This document shows positions 36,886 through 47,089 of a DNA stretch of 64,000 bases, piece by piece. The notes beneath the pieces are model-generated. The model was not told where the DNA came from. It did no database searches and was given only the letters and a program-made list of their open reading frames with translations. Numbering within the stretch: position 1 is the first letter of the stretch; the number at the start of each line of letters is the position of its first letter. The stretch is from Roridomyces roridus (taxonomy: Eukaryota > Basidiomycota > Agaricomycetes > Agaricales > Mycenaceae). A program made the position numbers and the translations under genes. The stretch is taken from contig JARKIF010000007.1 of the NCBI GenBank assembly GCA_029378245.1, forward strand, positions 2,294,001 through 2,358,000, in the 5' to 3' direction.

Positions 36886-39389
36886 TTCAGGTGGCACAGG
36901 TGGTGTGGGAGGGGTCGGTGACCAACATGGGGGAGAAGGTGGTCCCGGTGAAGGAGGGACCCTGATTTATAGAGATCACACCACTCACTTGAAGTAAGTT
37001 CTTGATGCTTCTACAAGAGTCAGGTCTCACTGTTGATAGCTTTTATTCACATGGCCAAGAAACTGGACAGCAAGGCCAAATCAGTAGGTGCCCAGTCAAT
37101 AGATGTGAAACCAACTAAACAAATAATGTAGCCCAAGAACAATGCCATTCTGCTCTGGCACTTGTCAGGTGTCCTCCGGCATCTCCCATATTCCAGGGCC
37201 GAAAAGAAATCCTTGACAAGATGCAACAATACTTTTCCTCAGACAACAAGCAGAGAATGGTTTTTGTTCTGCATGGTCTTGGCGGATCTGGGAAGACCCA
37301 GATAGCTCTGAAATTTCTTGAATCATGCAATGGGTGAATACTTCCTGTGAGAGGAATTCCTGATGATTGACAACCCTTTCCAGGTATACAGCCCAGTTCT
37401 TTGTCAATGCCAGCTCCTCTGAAGCTCTGAACGCATCCTTCATGAACATAGCAATTTCTCAGGGATTTGGAACAACACCAGAAGCTGGCTTTCAGTGGCT
37501 TATTTCTGAAAACAAGGAGTGGATCCTGCTCTATGACAATGCAGATGATCCAAACCTGAATCTGCAGCCATTTTTTCCACATTGCACCCATGGAAACATT
37601 ATCATCACTTCCCGAAACCCACAACTGGCTGCTTATGGCCCTGCTTCTCACTTGCAAGTTGGAAACTTGGATGAGGAAAATGCCACTCTTCTTTTTCTTG
37701 CAAGAGCAGTCAAGGAGAATACAGATGAGAACCACAAATTAGCCCTGGGTATTGTACAGGTAGGCTGCAAGCTACTCAGATAAGGATCATATACTCAATC
37801 GGAAGCCACAGGAGCTGTCATGCCTGCCTCTTGCAATTGTCCAGGCTGGGGCTTATGTAGCCAGGTTCAAATGTCTCATGAACTATCTGTCCATCTACAG
37901 GCAAAACAAAGAGGAACTGCTGCAGCAGCACCCTGGCCCGTGGCATGATAAGTATGAATCAACTGTCTATACAACCTGGCAAATTAGCTTTGAAAGACTG
38001 AGCCCAGTGGCTGCCCGCTTTTTGCAACTGTGTGCCTTATTGCATCATAGCAATGTTCCAGAGTCAATCTTTGCCAAGGCCACAGAATGGATAGTGGAAA
38101 ATCAGAGGGATGAAGCTGAATCAATGCAGGAAGCCAGGGAATTCCTTCAGAACTTTGTATCAAGTGCCGGAAGTTGGCAGGAACAACTGTTGAGAAATAT
38201 TGTAGCAGAGATTGAGGAATACTCCCTGATTGAGAGACATGAATTGAGCAACACACTGAGCATACATCCACTGGTCCATCTGTGGTGCTTGGGCACTTTA
38301 TCCAATAAACTGCCAGCCCAAAGATGTATGTTAGATATATTGGGGATGGCAATAGATCTTGGCCCTGATGGATATTTGGGGAGGATTGCGCTGAGAGCTC
38401 ATGTGGAAAACCTTGTTCCAGACTTGACATCCATAAGTTCCCAGTTGTGGGCTCAATATGGGGCCATTTATTATGACGGAGGCAGATTTGACAAAGCCAG
38501 GAGGGTGTATGAACTGAAGCTAAAAAAGCAGAGGGGGCTGCTTGGCGATGAGCATCCTGACACGCTGGTTACCATGGGGAACCTTGCGGTCACTTACTCC
38601 GCACTGGGACGGCACAGCGAAGCAGAGCAACTCAAACTTTCCGTGCTGCGGCAGCATCGGAAGCTGCTCGGTGATGAACATCCTGACACGCTGCTTGCCA
38701 TGGGCAACCTTGCAAGCACTTACTCGGAACTGGGACGGCACAGTGAAGCAGAGCAACTCGAACTTTCCGTGCTGCAGCAGCGTCGGAAGCTGCTCGGTGA
38801 TGAACATCCTGACACGCTGCTTGCCATGGGCAACCTTGCAAGCACTTACTCGGAACTGGGACGGCACAGCGAAGCAGAGCAACTCGAACTTTCCGTGCTG
38901 CAGCAGCGTCGGAAGCTGCTCGGTGATGAACATCCTGACACGCTGCTTGCCATGGGCAACCTTGCAAGCACTTACTCGGAACTGGGACGGCACAGCGAAG
39001 CAGAGCAACTCGAACTTTCCGTGCGGCAGCGTCGGAAGCTGCTCGGTGATGAACATCCTGACACGCTGCTTGCCATGGGCAACCTTGCAAGCACTTACTC
39101 GGAACTGGGACGGCACAGCGAAGCAGAGCAACTGATGAGCATCCTACAACGCTGCTTGCCATGGCCAACCTTACCAGGACCCGCGTGGACCTGGGACAGC
39201 ACAGCAAAGCAGCCGGAGAGCATGGGGGACATTCACAGCACACTGGTGTCAAAAGGCTCTCCAAACTCAAATGGTCTGCCTCCAAAAAGTGAGTGCCTGC
39301 AACAGGAATGCGTGCAACAGAATCACTTTACCTTTACCCAAAATGTTACGAGTACTTATGTAATGAGCGCAGTGAAATGGAATGAGTAA
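36886..39389 (+). CDS. NB-ARC / TPR NLR-like protein (STAND NTPase), ends uncertain
   Basis: Fungal NLR-type signalling ATPase. A Gly-rich linker exon (GGTGGVGGVGDQHGGEGGPG, about 36890-36985, ends at GTAAGT) is typical of mushroom NLRs. Next: exon 37169 with CPPASPIFQGRKEIL and the P-loop VLHGLGGSGKTQIALKF; after an intron, YTAQFFVNASSSEAL, Walker B WILLYDNADDP and sensor IIITSRNP; after a second intron, LSCLPLAIVQAGAY (GLPL-like), a winged-helix region and LSIHPLVHLW, an MHD-like motif. From about 38517 the protein is kinesin-light-chain-type TPRs (LLGDEHPDTLLAMGNLASTYSEL) in nearly identical 42-residue units. At about 39132 a 40-nt deletion in a repeat shifts frame, giving an unrelated tail that stops at 39387-39389. 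The join between the Gly-rich exon and 37169 is not resolved and no effector domain is visible, so it may be damaged at both ends. Confidence 0.75.
38517..39134 (+). repeat. Near-identical 126-bp TPR repeats
   Basis: The marker CTC(G/A)AACTTTCCGTGC occurs at 38631, 38757, 38883 and 39009, an exact 126-bp period; the next junction is 123 bp on because GTGCTGCAGCAG is shortened to GTGCGGCAG. Units 2-4 differ by only a base or two; the first unit is more diverged. Confidence 0.95.
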
Positions 39390-39538
39390 TCGGTTCTTTC
39401 AAATCCTGGACCCCATCAATTGAAAGCGGCTCCCGATCATGTAAGGTTGATCTTTGTCTTTGCATATATTTGTTCTGTCATGTGAGTCAATCTTTGTACA
39501 CATTTGTTCCAGTGTGTCACGCGCTCATCACGCGTCAA

Positions 39539-39569
39539 ATGTCACGGTCGGGCAGCCCGACCGTGACAT
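39539..39569. repeat. Perfect 31-bp palindrome (15-bp arms, one-base centre)
   Basis: ATGTCACGGTCGGGC, then A, then the exact inverse complement. Further GTGTCAC / GTGACAC pairs lie outside it (39514-39585), so the whole block can fold into a larger imperfect hairpin. It lies 150 bp after the NLR stop. Confidence 0.9.
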
Positions 39570-39782
39570 GTCACACTGTGACACCTCAGTAACTGAGGTC
39601 AAGTTCGACTTTTTTGGATGTACATCAAATATAAACCGGCATTTTTTACAGCACCCTACTCAAATGAACTCACTGGTGATTGTGACTGCAGCTGGATGTT
39701 ACTCTGCACCACATGCAGATTCCATCATTGATACTGTTACTGTACCACCTCTGAGTCAATGTCGTCGGTGGATGCCACCATG

Positions 39783-40415
39783 GATTATGTGTGCACCGTC
39801 CGTCTACGGGTGACGGCCGTCAGCCACGCGGGTCAAGACGGGTACAGACCGTCAGTCTGACGGCCGTTTTTTCAGGTTCCTTTTGGGCAGACGGGCACGG
39901 GACGGCAGAATAGACGGCCGTCACCCGTTAACGGACGGCAAGAGGTTGATATCATCTGAAAGGTTGTGTTTCTGGTGATTTGACGGGCTGAAGATTGACC
40001 GTTGTAGGTGGGTTTCGAATCAAACCACTGTCCTTGCGCCAGTGTTCAATTTCAGCTGAACCGAACACTTACCAGTGTGCATCACAGATCACCGGAACAA
40101 GTGGGATCAGCGCGGAGGTGTCGGAAAGCATCACGCCGTCCGTTGAACTGACTTGGTGCTGCTCCCTTAGCTGCCTGACCAGTGAGTATACCCTACTGTA
40201 AAGTTCGAGGGAGCCTTCTGAGTTTTTCCAGGCATGATAATCACATGAGTCCGCTGTAACCGTCGACGGCCGTCAGACGTACGGGTATAGACGGCATTCT
40301 TGCCGCCCGTACCCGTCCCGTCAAATGAGAGTCCGGAAGTCTGGACGGGTACGGGTACGTACCCGTGTACGGACGGCAGTCATACGGCTTCCGACGGTGA
40401 CAGTGCTCATCCCTA
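39783..40415. mobile_element. GACGGCCGT-rich repeat, probably a hAT-like MITE relic
   Basis: Subterminal zones at both ends (39800-39950 and 40255-40405) carry GACGGCCGTC and ACGGGTACGGGT motifs in inverse orientation, like the MITE at 21769. The right end reads inversely TAGGGATGAGCACTGTCACCG, a common hAT MITE end. The left end is degenerate and no TSD was found. Confidence 0.45.
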
Positions 40416-42064
40416 GCCTAATGTTGTATAGTAAGTATACGCAGGTGTCAGTCAGCTCTGAGTGTATGTACATAAGAAACACCTACCCCGTGGTAGTGTG
40501 GTTGGCAGAATGGCTGGTGGAATGGCAGAATCAGAGAGGGTGTGGCAGAATCTGGCAGGCAGACCGCAATCAAGTTGTCCAGCAAAGTCAAAGAACTCAG
40601 GGAGTTGAAAGCATTTTGCAAACAAAAACAAAATGGTTGGAGCTCTACCGTAGTGTAGGCTGAAATCACAATTCTGCCCTATTTCATCTGAACCTTGTCA
40701 TAAATTCCGAGTCTTAAAAATTTATTTTTAAGCTCGGTCTTATCGGCCCGTTTCCCGCCAAAGTAGGGGTCCAAATTTTGATCGATGACGTCTTTGAGCC
40801 TGAGTCACTTCCTCTTACTACACCCCGGGCTCCGCCGGCCAACGAGTTACGATAGGTTACGATCTCCACCGAAGATGCTTGACAGCTCGGAGCGGATCCC
40901 CGTTCCGTTGACAGCTCGGCATGCAGGCTTGCTCTGCACCGACCACTGCTCGACACCCATTTTTTCACTGGCCCCAACACTAGCCTGCTCTGACTCTGTC
41001 TTATCAGCCAGAATATTTCCTCAACGTATAGATGAATTTCCTGGCATTTTCTTGACATCGGACATCCACTGTGTGCCGTGCCGCCCGTGCGGCGTGCGCT
41101 GGCCTCGCGCATCTCTCTCAATGCCTTGGTCTAAGGGTCTTTGGATCACTTATAAGGCTCCTTGGACGATGATGGACACCCCTCATCTCTTTGTGCGTAC
41201 AATTGAATTGACAAATTCGTGCATTTCTCGTGTCAATACAATTTTGTTCACCCATCGTCCTGACTCCTTTGTGACTCCTCAACATTGCCATATCGCCCAC
41301 GTCGTCTCGTAAGTTGTCGCGCCTCGTCCACCGTCGCCGAAGCAGCCTACATGGTTGCACTTGGAATTCTAAAGCAATTGTCAAGGCCACTAGACTCAAA
41401 CTAGACTCGGACTGCCATGCACTAGCAATGGCCCTTAAAGGCAGGTTTAAGTACGAGTTCCGCCGGACACGGCATCATGCCAAGTATGATACTTGGGTTG
41501 AAATTTTACTGTTAGACCAGGTGCTAGACAGGGTCTCAATATGGTAGATCTAGAGCTGTCAAACCGGTACTCTTCAGGTTCGAAGTATGTATGGGTGATA
41601 AATTCGTTGTAAAATGTACTTTGCGAGTGTATGTGTACGGACCCCACCTCAATCACGAAATCCACCCAGCATTGGGCGAGTTAGCGGCAGTTGTAGCTGC
41701 CCGTCGGCCCCTTGACGCGATTTTGACGGGCACAGCCGTTGAAAAACTGTTCGGGAGGGCTACGGCAAGGGTCAATGCCGTGGTATGTCTCGGGTATGTC
41801 TTGAAATTTGTTGTGTGTTAGCCTGAGTCGTGTGCTGACATTGAAGCAGTTAATTTCTCGTTGTATTAGGTACCGATACAAGGCAAGAAGGAATAGCATC
41901 GGACGTTGTGAGACCTGCACCCACGGTCCAGCTCCTGAATGCGGCCAAGCAGGCTGTGGGTTCGATTCCCAACATCTGAATTCTGAAGCACCCTCTGGTT
42001 GCCTGTTATTGTTTCCAATTGCATAACATTCATTTGACTAGTAAATACATAGATTCAACCAAGG

Positions 42065-42720
42065 TTAGATCTTCACGTCGGCAAACACAAGGCGATGGTC
42101 ACTCGCGAGGACGCCATCGTCACTAAGCGCACTACCGACTCTATACCCCGTCGCCTCCCTATTTAATACGTCAGCCAACGAAGAAGAAAGAAGAAAGCAC
42201 ACTTACCACCCACCGCCATCAGCCCCAAAGACGAAATCAATCCGACTCCACTGGCAGGTATCGTTCGGTGCCGTGAAACCGGTAAATGTAGCATGGTTCG
42301 CGCCCACGAAGCGACGCGGGGTATGTGCCCTCAAATCGTGCAGCACGAAAGGCTGCTGCTGACCCCCCGGTATCGCGTACCGCCTGGCAAAATCCTCTGG
42401 CAATGTCCCCGGTGGACGCACGCCCGTGGCGATTTCGTAGGCCCCGGAATCAGAGCCTGTAGGAGGGCTGTTAAAATCCCCTAGGACAAAGACGGGGGCG
42501 GAAGTTGCGTGGGATTCATATCGTGCGCGTGCGAGAAGCATGGATGCAGCGTATTGGCGTTGGGCCTCAGAGCGGTCGTCGAGGTGAGTGTTGAGAACTG
42601 TGAGTTTGCGGCTACTAGTGAGGTGTTGGAGATATGCGGTTGTGCAGACGCGGTGGGAGCCGGCTCCGGGGTAGCGAGAGGGCGTGAAGGGGGTGTGCCT
42701 AAGAGGCATTGGTTTGACAA
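42065..42720 (-). pseudogene. Endonuclease/exonuclease/phosphatase (DNase I-like) protein, 5'-truncated
   Basis: C-terminal two thirds of an EEP-fold hydrolase. Reading leftwards: HTPFTPSRYPGAGSHRVCTT, LNTHLDDRSEAQRQYAA, VFVLGDFNSPPTG (the GDFN catalytic block), RFVGANHATFTGF, CQWSRIDFVF; then an intron (GTAAGT...TAG) and GVLASDHRLVFADVKI, which holds the catalytic SDHR, stop at 42067-42065. The N-terminal third with the metal-binding Asn and Glu blocks is not readable upstream: the sequence right of about 42735 belongs to a different, plus-strand gene fragment. The preserved part has no stop or frameshift, so truncation may be recent. Confidence 0.75.
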
Positions 42721-42738
42721 AGGCAAGGTGAAAAGATG

Positions 42739-42970
42739 ACGAACGAAGTCCAGAAGGAGTCGTCCCAGCCTGCCGGCCCTGCCCTACCCTCTGGTGCCAT
42801 CCTACGCACCCGAGCTCGGTGCGTGCGACGAAGCCCCCACCGACGACAATGCCCTTGATACCTACTTCAAGGCTCTGTGCAATTGGGACGAGCACTTTGA
42901 CAACCCCCTCGCTCGTGATAATTCCTCCTCCCAGGGATATGTCCGACACGCGCATTATCAGCCGTATTGA
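42739..42970 (+). pseudogene. 3' end of an unknown gene
   Basis: The plus frame reads LPALPYPLVPSYAPELGACD, then DDNALDTYFKALCNWDEHFD, and ends SSSQGYVRHAHYQPY with a stop at 42968-42970. Composition (C/G third positions, Asp/Glu/aromatic mix) looks like real coding sequence. An in-frame stop lies just upstream (about 42738), and the antisense EEP fragment begins there, so the 5' part of this gene is lost. I do not recognise the family. Confidence 0.4.
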
Positions 42971-43434
42971 CTCGCATTTTCACCTCAGTAGTCATGATCT
43001 CATGTTGGACCCGCATTTGTACCATATATTCTACGCATTGCAATATAAATCATGTCATATCTGGATCTCCGTTTCACTGTAATTCGAGTTTGTGCTTTGA
43101 ATTGTCAAAAAGATGTTGTAGCTATCCGACAAATACATATTTAGTTATCGCCCCAAGACTGACGTTTTACATCTGCGTTGCAAAATGGAATACGCAAGAG
43201 TTGTATAAACGATATGTGGCGTGGTCCCGAGTCGAACGGTAGATTCATGTCCACAGCCCGCAAGGGTGCCGACGTGCTTGGAGGAACGCCGCCAGGGCTT
43301 CAGAACTACGAATGGTACTTGGACATGGTCACTAGACAGACGCTTACAATTCGATTTCGATTCAACTTTGAAAATGTTGGTGGGAATGTAAGAATCAACT
43401 CCCCGCGCTTGAGTTCTTGCCATTCCGACAACTC

Positions 43435-44578
43435 GAGAACAAACGTATATAGAAAAGTATACCTAAGTATACGTAGACCAGGTAGACTCGATACACTGGG
43501 TAGACTACCAGGTACACTCGGTAGACTGTCAGGCCGATAGACTCGGTAGACCGTGCCGTTGATTCATCACGACTGATCAAGCGCATCGTCTGCGACGAGC
43601 TCGACCGGTCACCGCCAAGCCCGCCACGTAACGCCGCTACACCCGCTACGCCCGCCCGCCAGTCCCTGCCCACAGGACCATCGTCACTCATTTGCAAGCG
43701 CCTCGCCCTCACCCTCGCTTCGCCACGTCCCGACCTCGCTCTCCCATGCCTTACCCTCACTCCCGCCACGCGAAGAACTTGGCACACCTCGCCTCGCCAA
43801 GCAACACCCGCCTTTCCTCGCCACATTATGACGTCACACCGTCCGCCTCGTCGAGCAGCGCCAGGTACGCCTCGCCATACACCTCGTCTGCACCCCTCCG
43901 AGCCCGGGTACATGTTTGCCGCTGTAGATCCACTCGCCATGTTCGTACCGCTGTTCACAAGAGACCACGGGATCAGAAATGTCGGACATCGGGTACCCGT
44001 GAGAGAATTTTCCATCCCAAAAAGGAAAACTAGTGATGGCAATGTTTTTCGTGCATAACAGGACATTCCGAGCAACTTTCAAAAAAGTTTTTTCAGCTCG
44101 GACCCCCCTCCCTACGTAATGATTTGATCGGATCATGTCAAATCTCGCGGGAACCATCAGTCGCATCAGCGGTGACCCGAAACTCTCTCACGGGTACCCG
44201 ATGTCTGACATTTCTGATCCCGTGGTCTCTTGGCTGTTCATGCCCACCACACTGCCACTGTGCCGGCACCATTCCGGAACTGCCGAGCGCTAGCTGCTTG
44301 CTGGCGTGATGCTTGATGATACCGTATAGGCGAGGCGTCGGCATCGGTGCTGCCGCCGCTAGTTTATAATATGTGCACCTTGTGTAATTACGACTGTAAT
44401 ACTCCATTTCGTTTTCGTGCCGACAGCCGCCTCAATGCCGGCTGATGGGCTGATCAATGCCGTCTACAGAGTCTACACAACGTGAGGTGTACGTAGAGTC
44501 TATCAGAAATAACCATTGGTGTACGAGGTCTACCGAATCTATCACATTTCGTAGACTTCCGGGCTCACGGTCTTTCTG
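43435..44578. mobile_element. 1.14-kb element with GTAGAC subterminal repeats, TSD GACAACTC
   Basis: GACAACTC at 43427-43434 and 44579-44586. The left end has at least five GTAGAC units (43479-43550); the right end has GTAGAC/GTCTAC units (44459-44560). Terminal inverted identity is weak (GAGAACAAACG against CAGAAAGACCG). It contains the 275-bp MITE and an intervening GC-rich stretch without a recognised gene. Confidence 0.65.
43958..44232. mobile_element. 275-bp MITE, copy 1, TIR CAAGAGACCACGGGATC, TSD GCTGTTCA
   Basis: GCTGTTCA at 43950-43957 and 44233-44240. The TIRs are long (about 50 bp, through GACATCGGGTACCCGTGAGAG). It is the inverse-orientation sister of the copy at 57049-58792; both are 275 bp once the insertion in the second is discounted. 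Confidence 0.95.
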
Positions 44579-45434
44579 GACAACTCCGAACCTGAGATCT
44601 GCGGAGGAAAAGAATTCACTCGCGCTGAAGTTTTGCGTGCCCCGGCTAGGAGGTGTATCGCAACGATTCCTTTGGAAACAAAGACAGTGCCGAACTGAAC
44701 ACCTCCCACGTGCCAGCCCATCGGGACGAATATCTCGGAATGGGCCAACATTGGAATGTGACGAGATTCTCGTTCAGCAAAATGTTTCCAAAGAGCTTCC
44801 TTACCTCGGTCTGAGGATTACGGCTACCAAGGAAAAGGACATCCAGTCGCCGAAGCCGCGTTCGTCGTGGGCGTTGTCAATTCTGCAAGGCTTGGGGATG
44901 ATGGAATTAGAGACAAGGGAGGAAGCGTAGGACAGATAGCTCGAGAGGCGAGAAGATCCATGACGTCGAGAAAAGAGATGAAGATTGAGTGAAAATCCCA
45001 GTTAGAACAACAGTGATACTTATTGGCCGTAAGATCATGTCTGCAGAAACATCATTCAAACACGCTCGACGACCAAAGAAATGGAGGACGCACCAACGAA
45101 TCAACAAGCACGACCTCGGAATAGGCCGAGTCACTGATTACCACCCGTATTCTCCTCCCTTCATCCACCAACGCCCGCATACGAGCCAAACCACGGTCCT
45201 CAAAGATGCGTTGGCGCGAGCACCCTGTCAAGGAAACATCGGCCGACATCCCTCTACGCGCGTAGAGTGCATCCACAAGGGATATGAACTGCTCGTCCGT
45301 GAGTGTTGCACCCCGCAAGGTGAGATATTTGAGGTGCGGCAGTATCCCCAGCTCTGCCAAGAACGCAAACTGCGCTGGTATCTCATCGCTCCACGCGAGT
45401 GTGAGGTGTGTAGTCGACTCGGGAAGCGCTTTGA

Positions 45435-45641
45435 TGTCAGGAACTGGGTTTATTTGCATCGGTTCGTATTGTATGTATCCGTATACTTGATGTACAGCCT
45501 ACGTATGATATGAATCAGTCCTTCTATCTTCTTGACTTCCACGTCCCCTGTCGCACTATTGTCCATTTGTGCACTCGAGTGTCTCCTCAATCCTGAGCCT
45601 CGTTGGCTCTAGCAGCCACCTCCGGCATGCATTTTCTGACA
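45435..45641 (+). repeat. Left LTR of the TRIM
   Basis: 207 bp, TG...CA, directly followed by the primer site GGTTATGGGCCCC at 45642-45654. Confidence 0.95.
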
Positions 45642-46882
45642 GGTTATGGGCCCCGACAGCTCTAGCGACATCCGTCGCATCCACGTCATATCTGCCTTTA
45701 CGATCATTACCTTCGTCCATCCGACTCCACCTCTTGCTCTTTCCAATATGGCCCGATTTCCACCATCTGCGCATTCACCAGATCCGTTCTCTATGTGGCC
45801 TTTCCTTGCGCACCTTCATGCACACCACCTGGCTCACCACCGGTTGCCCCACTACTCCCTCTGACACCGTGGGATACACATGATATCCATCCGGATTCTC
45901 AAGATCCCGGGCACCCGCGCGTTCCGCGTTTCACACGCCAAGCGCATGCATGCAGATTCACCACCAGTACGACTTTTGGGTATCCTGCCCACTGGCCACT
46001 GTTACCACCAACATCCAGCTGCCATCCTCCATGGATTTCTAGGCTCAACATGTCCCGCTGTTCTACCCGGGGATATTTTTGCCTCCACAGCTTTGACCTC
46101 TTGGATTGGGTGGGAGCATTGACATCCGTCGTGCTCTGGAAATCCCTCTTGGGCTGTATCAGCCTTGGGGTTCAGGGGTCCCCACTCTGCCGCATGTTTG
46201 CGGAAGACCGATTCGGCAAGACCAGTTCGAGAGCCCTGGTCTTCACATTCCAATCGACATCAGCGCACACCAAATTTGCGCTCGTCGCCGACATCTCCAT
46301 CTCGGTCCTATGGTTCCGAAGCTAGTGTTTGGAGACACGTGCTAGCTCATCTGCACTGCAGGTTCGTTTTCGGTGCACCAGTTTTTCTGTGCATTGAGCA
46401 CCAGTGGTTGGAGACCGCTGCTGGTTGTTCTCACCAGATTTACCGGGGCATTTGGCTGTTTTTGGTATGGCCGCCGCATTGCCCTCGTCTTCACTTCCTG
46501 CGCTCAGTGGGAGCCCTCACACACTCATTGTTGATTTCTCTCTTCACGCCATCCCGTCCTCATTTTCCCCGGACGGCGTCTCCTCCTTTGGATTTTATTT
46601 TGGTATTGCCTTGGGCGCCTCCTTGCCGCGCATCATGTTTGTTGAACACTGGCTCGACACTGTTGGAGACTGCGGTGTTTGTTCCGGTCCCTTTGACGTC
46701 GGATCACCACCAACATATTTTGTGTTGGGTTCGGTGGGAGGATTTTTTCCTTCCTTCTCACACTTGCACCACATTGGGGTTACAATTTGGGATCCCATCC
46801 TTATCTGGTTCGGTGGGAGAATATTCTTCTATTTCCGGTTTTTACCACATTCCTATTCTTTCTTCCCTCGCAAAGGTGGGAG

Positions 46883-47089
46883 TGTCAGGAACTGGGTTTA
46901 TTTGCATCGGTTCGTATTGTATGTATCCGTATACTTGATGTACAGCCTACGTATGACATGAATCAGTCCTTCTATCTTCTTGACTTCCACGTCCCCTGTC
47001 GCACTATTGTCCATTTGCGCACTCGAGTGTCTCCTCAATCCTGAGCCTCGTTGGCTCTAGCAGCCACCTCCGGCATGCATTTTCTGACA
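46883..47089 (+). repeat. Right LTR of the TRIM
   Basis: 207 bp; two differences from the left copy (GACATGA for GATATGA, TTGCGCA for TTGTGCA). It supplies the false C-terminal codons of the F-box gene. Confidence 0.95.

Larger units (their letters stand above)
39390..42064. other. Long non-genic stretch
   Basis: Contains a 31-bp perfect palindrome and a GACGGCCGT-rich repeat (listed separately). From 40700 to 42060 I see several ORFs of 70-175 cod﻿ons on both strands with no recognisable domain and no consistent codon bias. Confidence 0.45.
43378..44930 (-). pseudogene. Unknown gene fragment split by an element
   Basis: On the minus strand, AHDERGFGDWMSFSLVAVILR (about 44815-44880) precedes a GTAAGG donor; IFVPMGWHVGG and VFVSKGIVAIHLLAG follow. 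After an acceptor comes SGSELSEWQELKRGELILTF, readable only if the element 43435-44578 is removed. Frames and introns are tentative and I cannot name a family. Confidence 0.3.
45435..47089 (-). mobile_element. 1.66-kb TRIM-type non-autonomous LTR retrotransposon, TSD TTTGA
   Basis: LTRs of 207 bp (45435-45641, 46883-47089) run TGTCAGGAAC...TTTCTGACA and differ at two positions by eye. TTTGA flanks the element at 45430-45434 and 47090-47094. After the left LTR comes GGTTATGGGCCCC, and a purine tract (AAAGGTGGGAG) precedes the right LTR, so the element itself is transcribed left to right; the strand given is that of the host gene. The internal 1.24 kb has no gag or pol motifs; two ORFs of about 180 codons there have no homologous domain. 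Confidence 0.93.

Noticed and set aside
36774..36965. 62-codon ORF (MHRTIQCLCQ...) as a separate gene
   Set aside because: It overlaps, in another frame, the Gly-rich linker exon (GGVGGVGDQHGG) that fits mushroom NLRs much better.
38520..39285. Long antisense ORFs with repeated residues opposite the NLR
   Set aside because: They are mirror readings of the 126-bp TPR repeats; the sense strand carries the NB-ARC and TPR motifs.
41885..41985. Possible plus-strand tRNA (GGTTCGATTCCC B box)
   Set aside because: The T-arm pairs at four of five positions, but there is no A box at the right distance and the acceptor stem has no partner; left as a chance match.
45795..46961. Two ORFs of about 176 and 185 codons inside the TRIM
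   Set aside because: No gag, protease, integrase or RT motif; composition follows the C/T-rich DNA. Treated as non-coding interior of a non-autonomous element.
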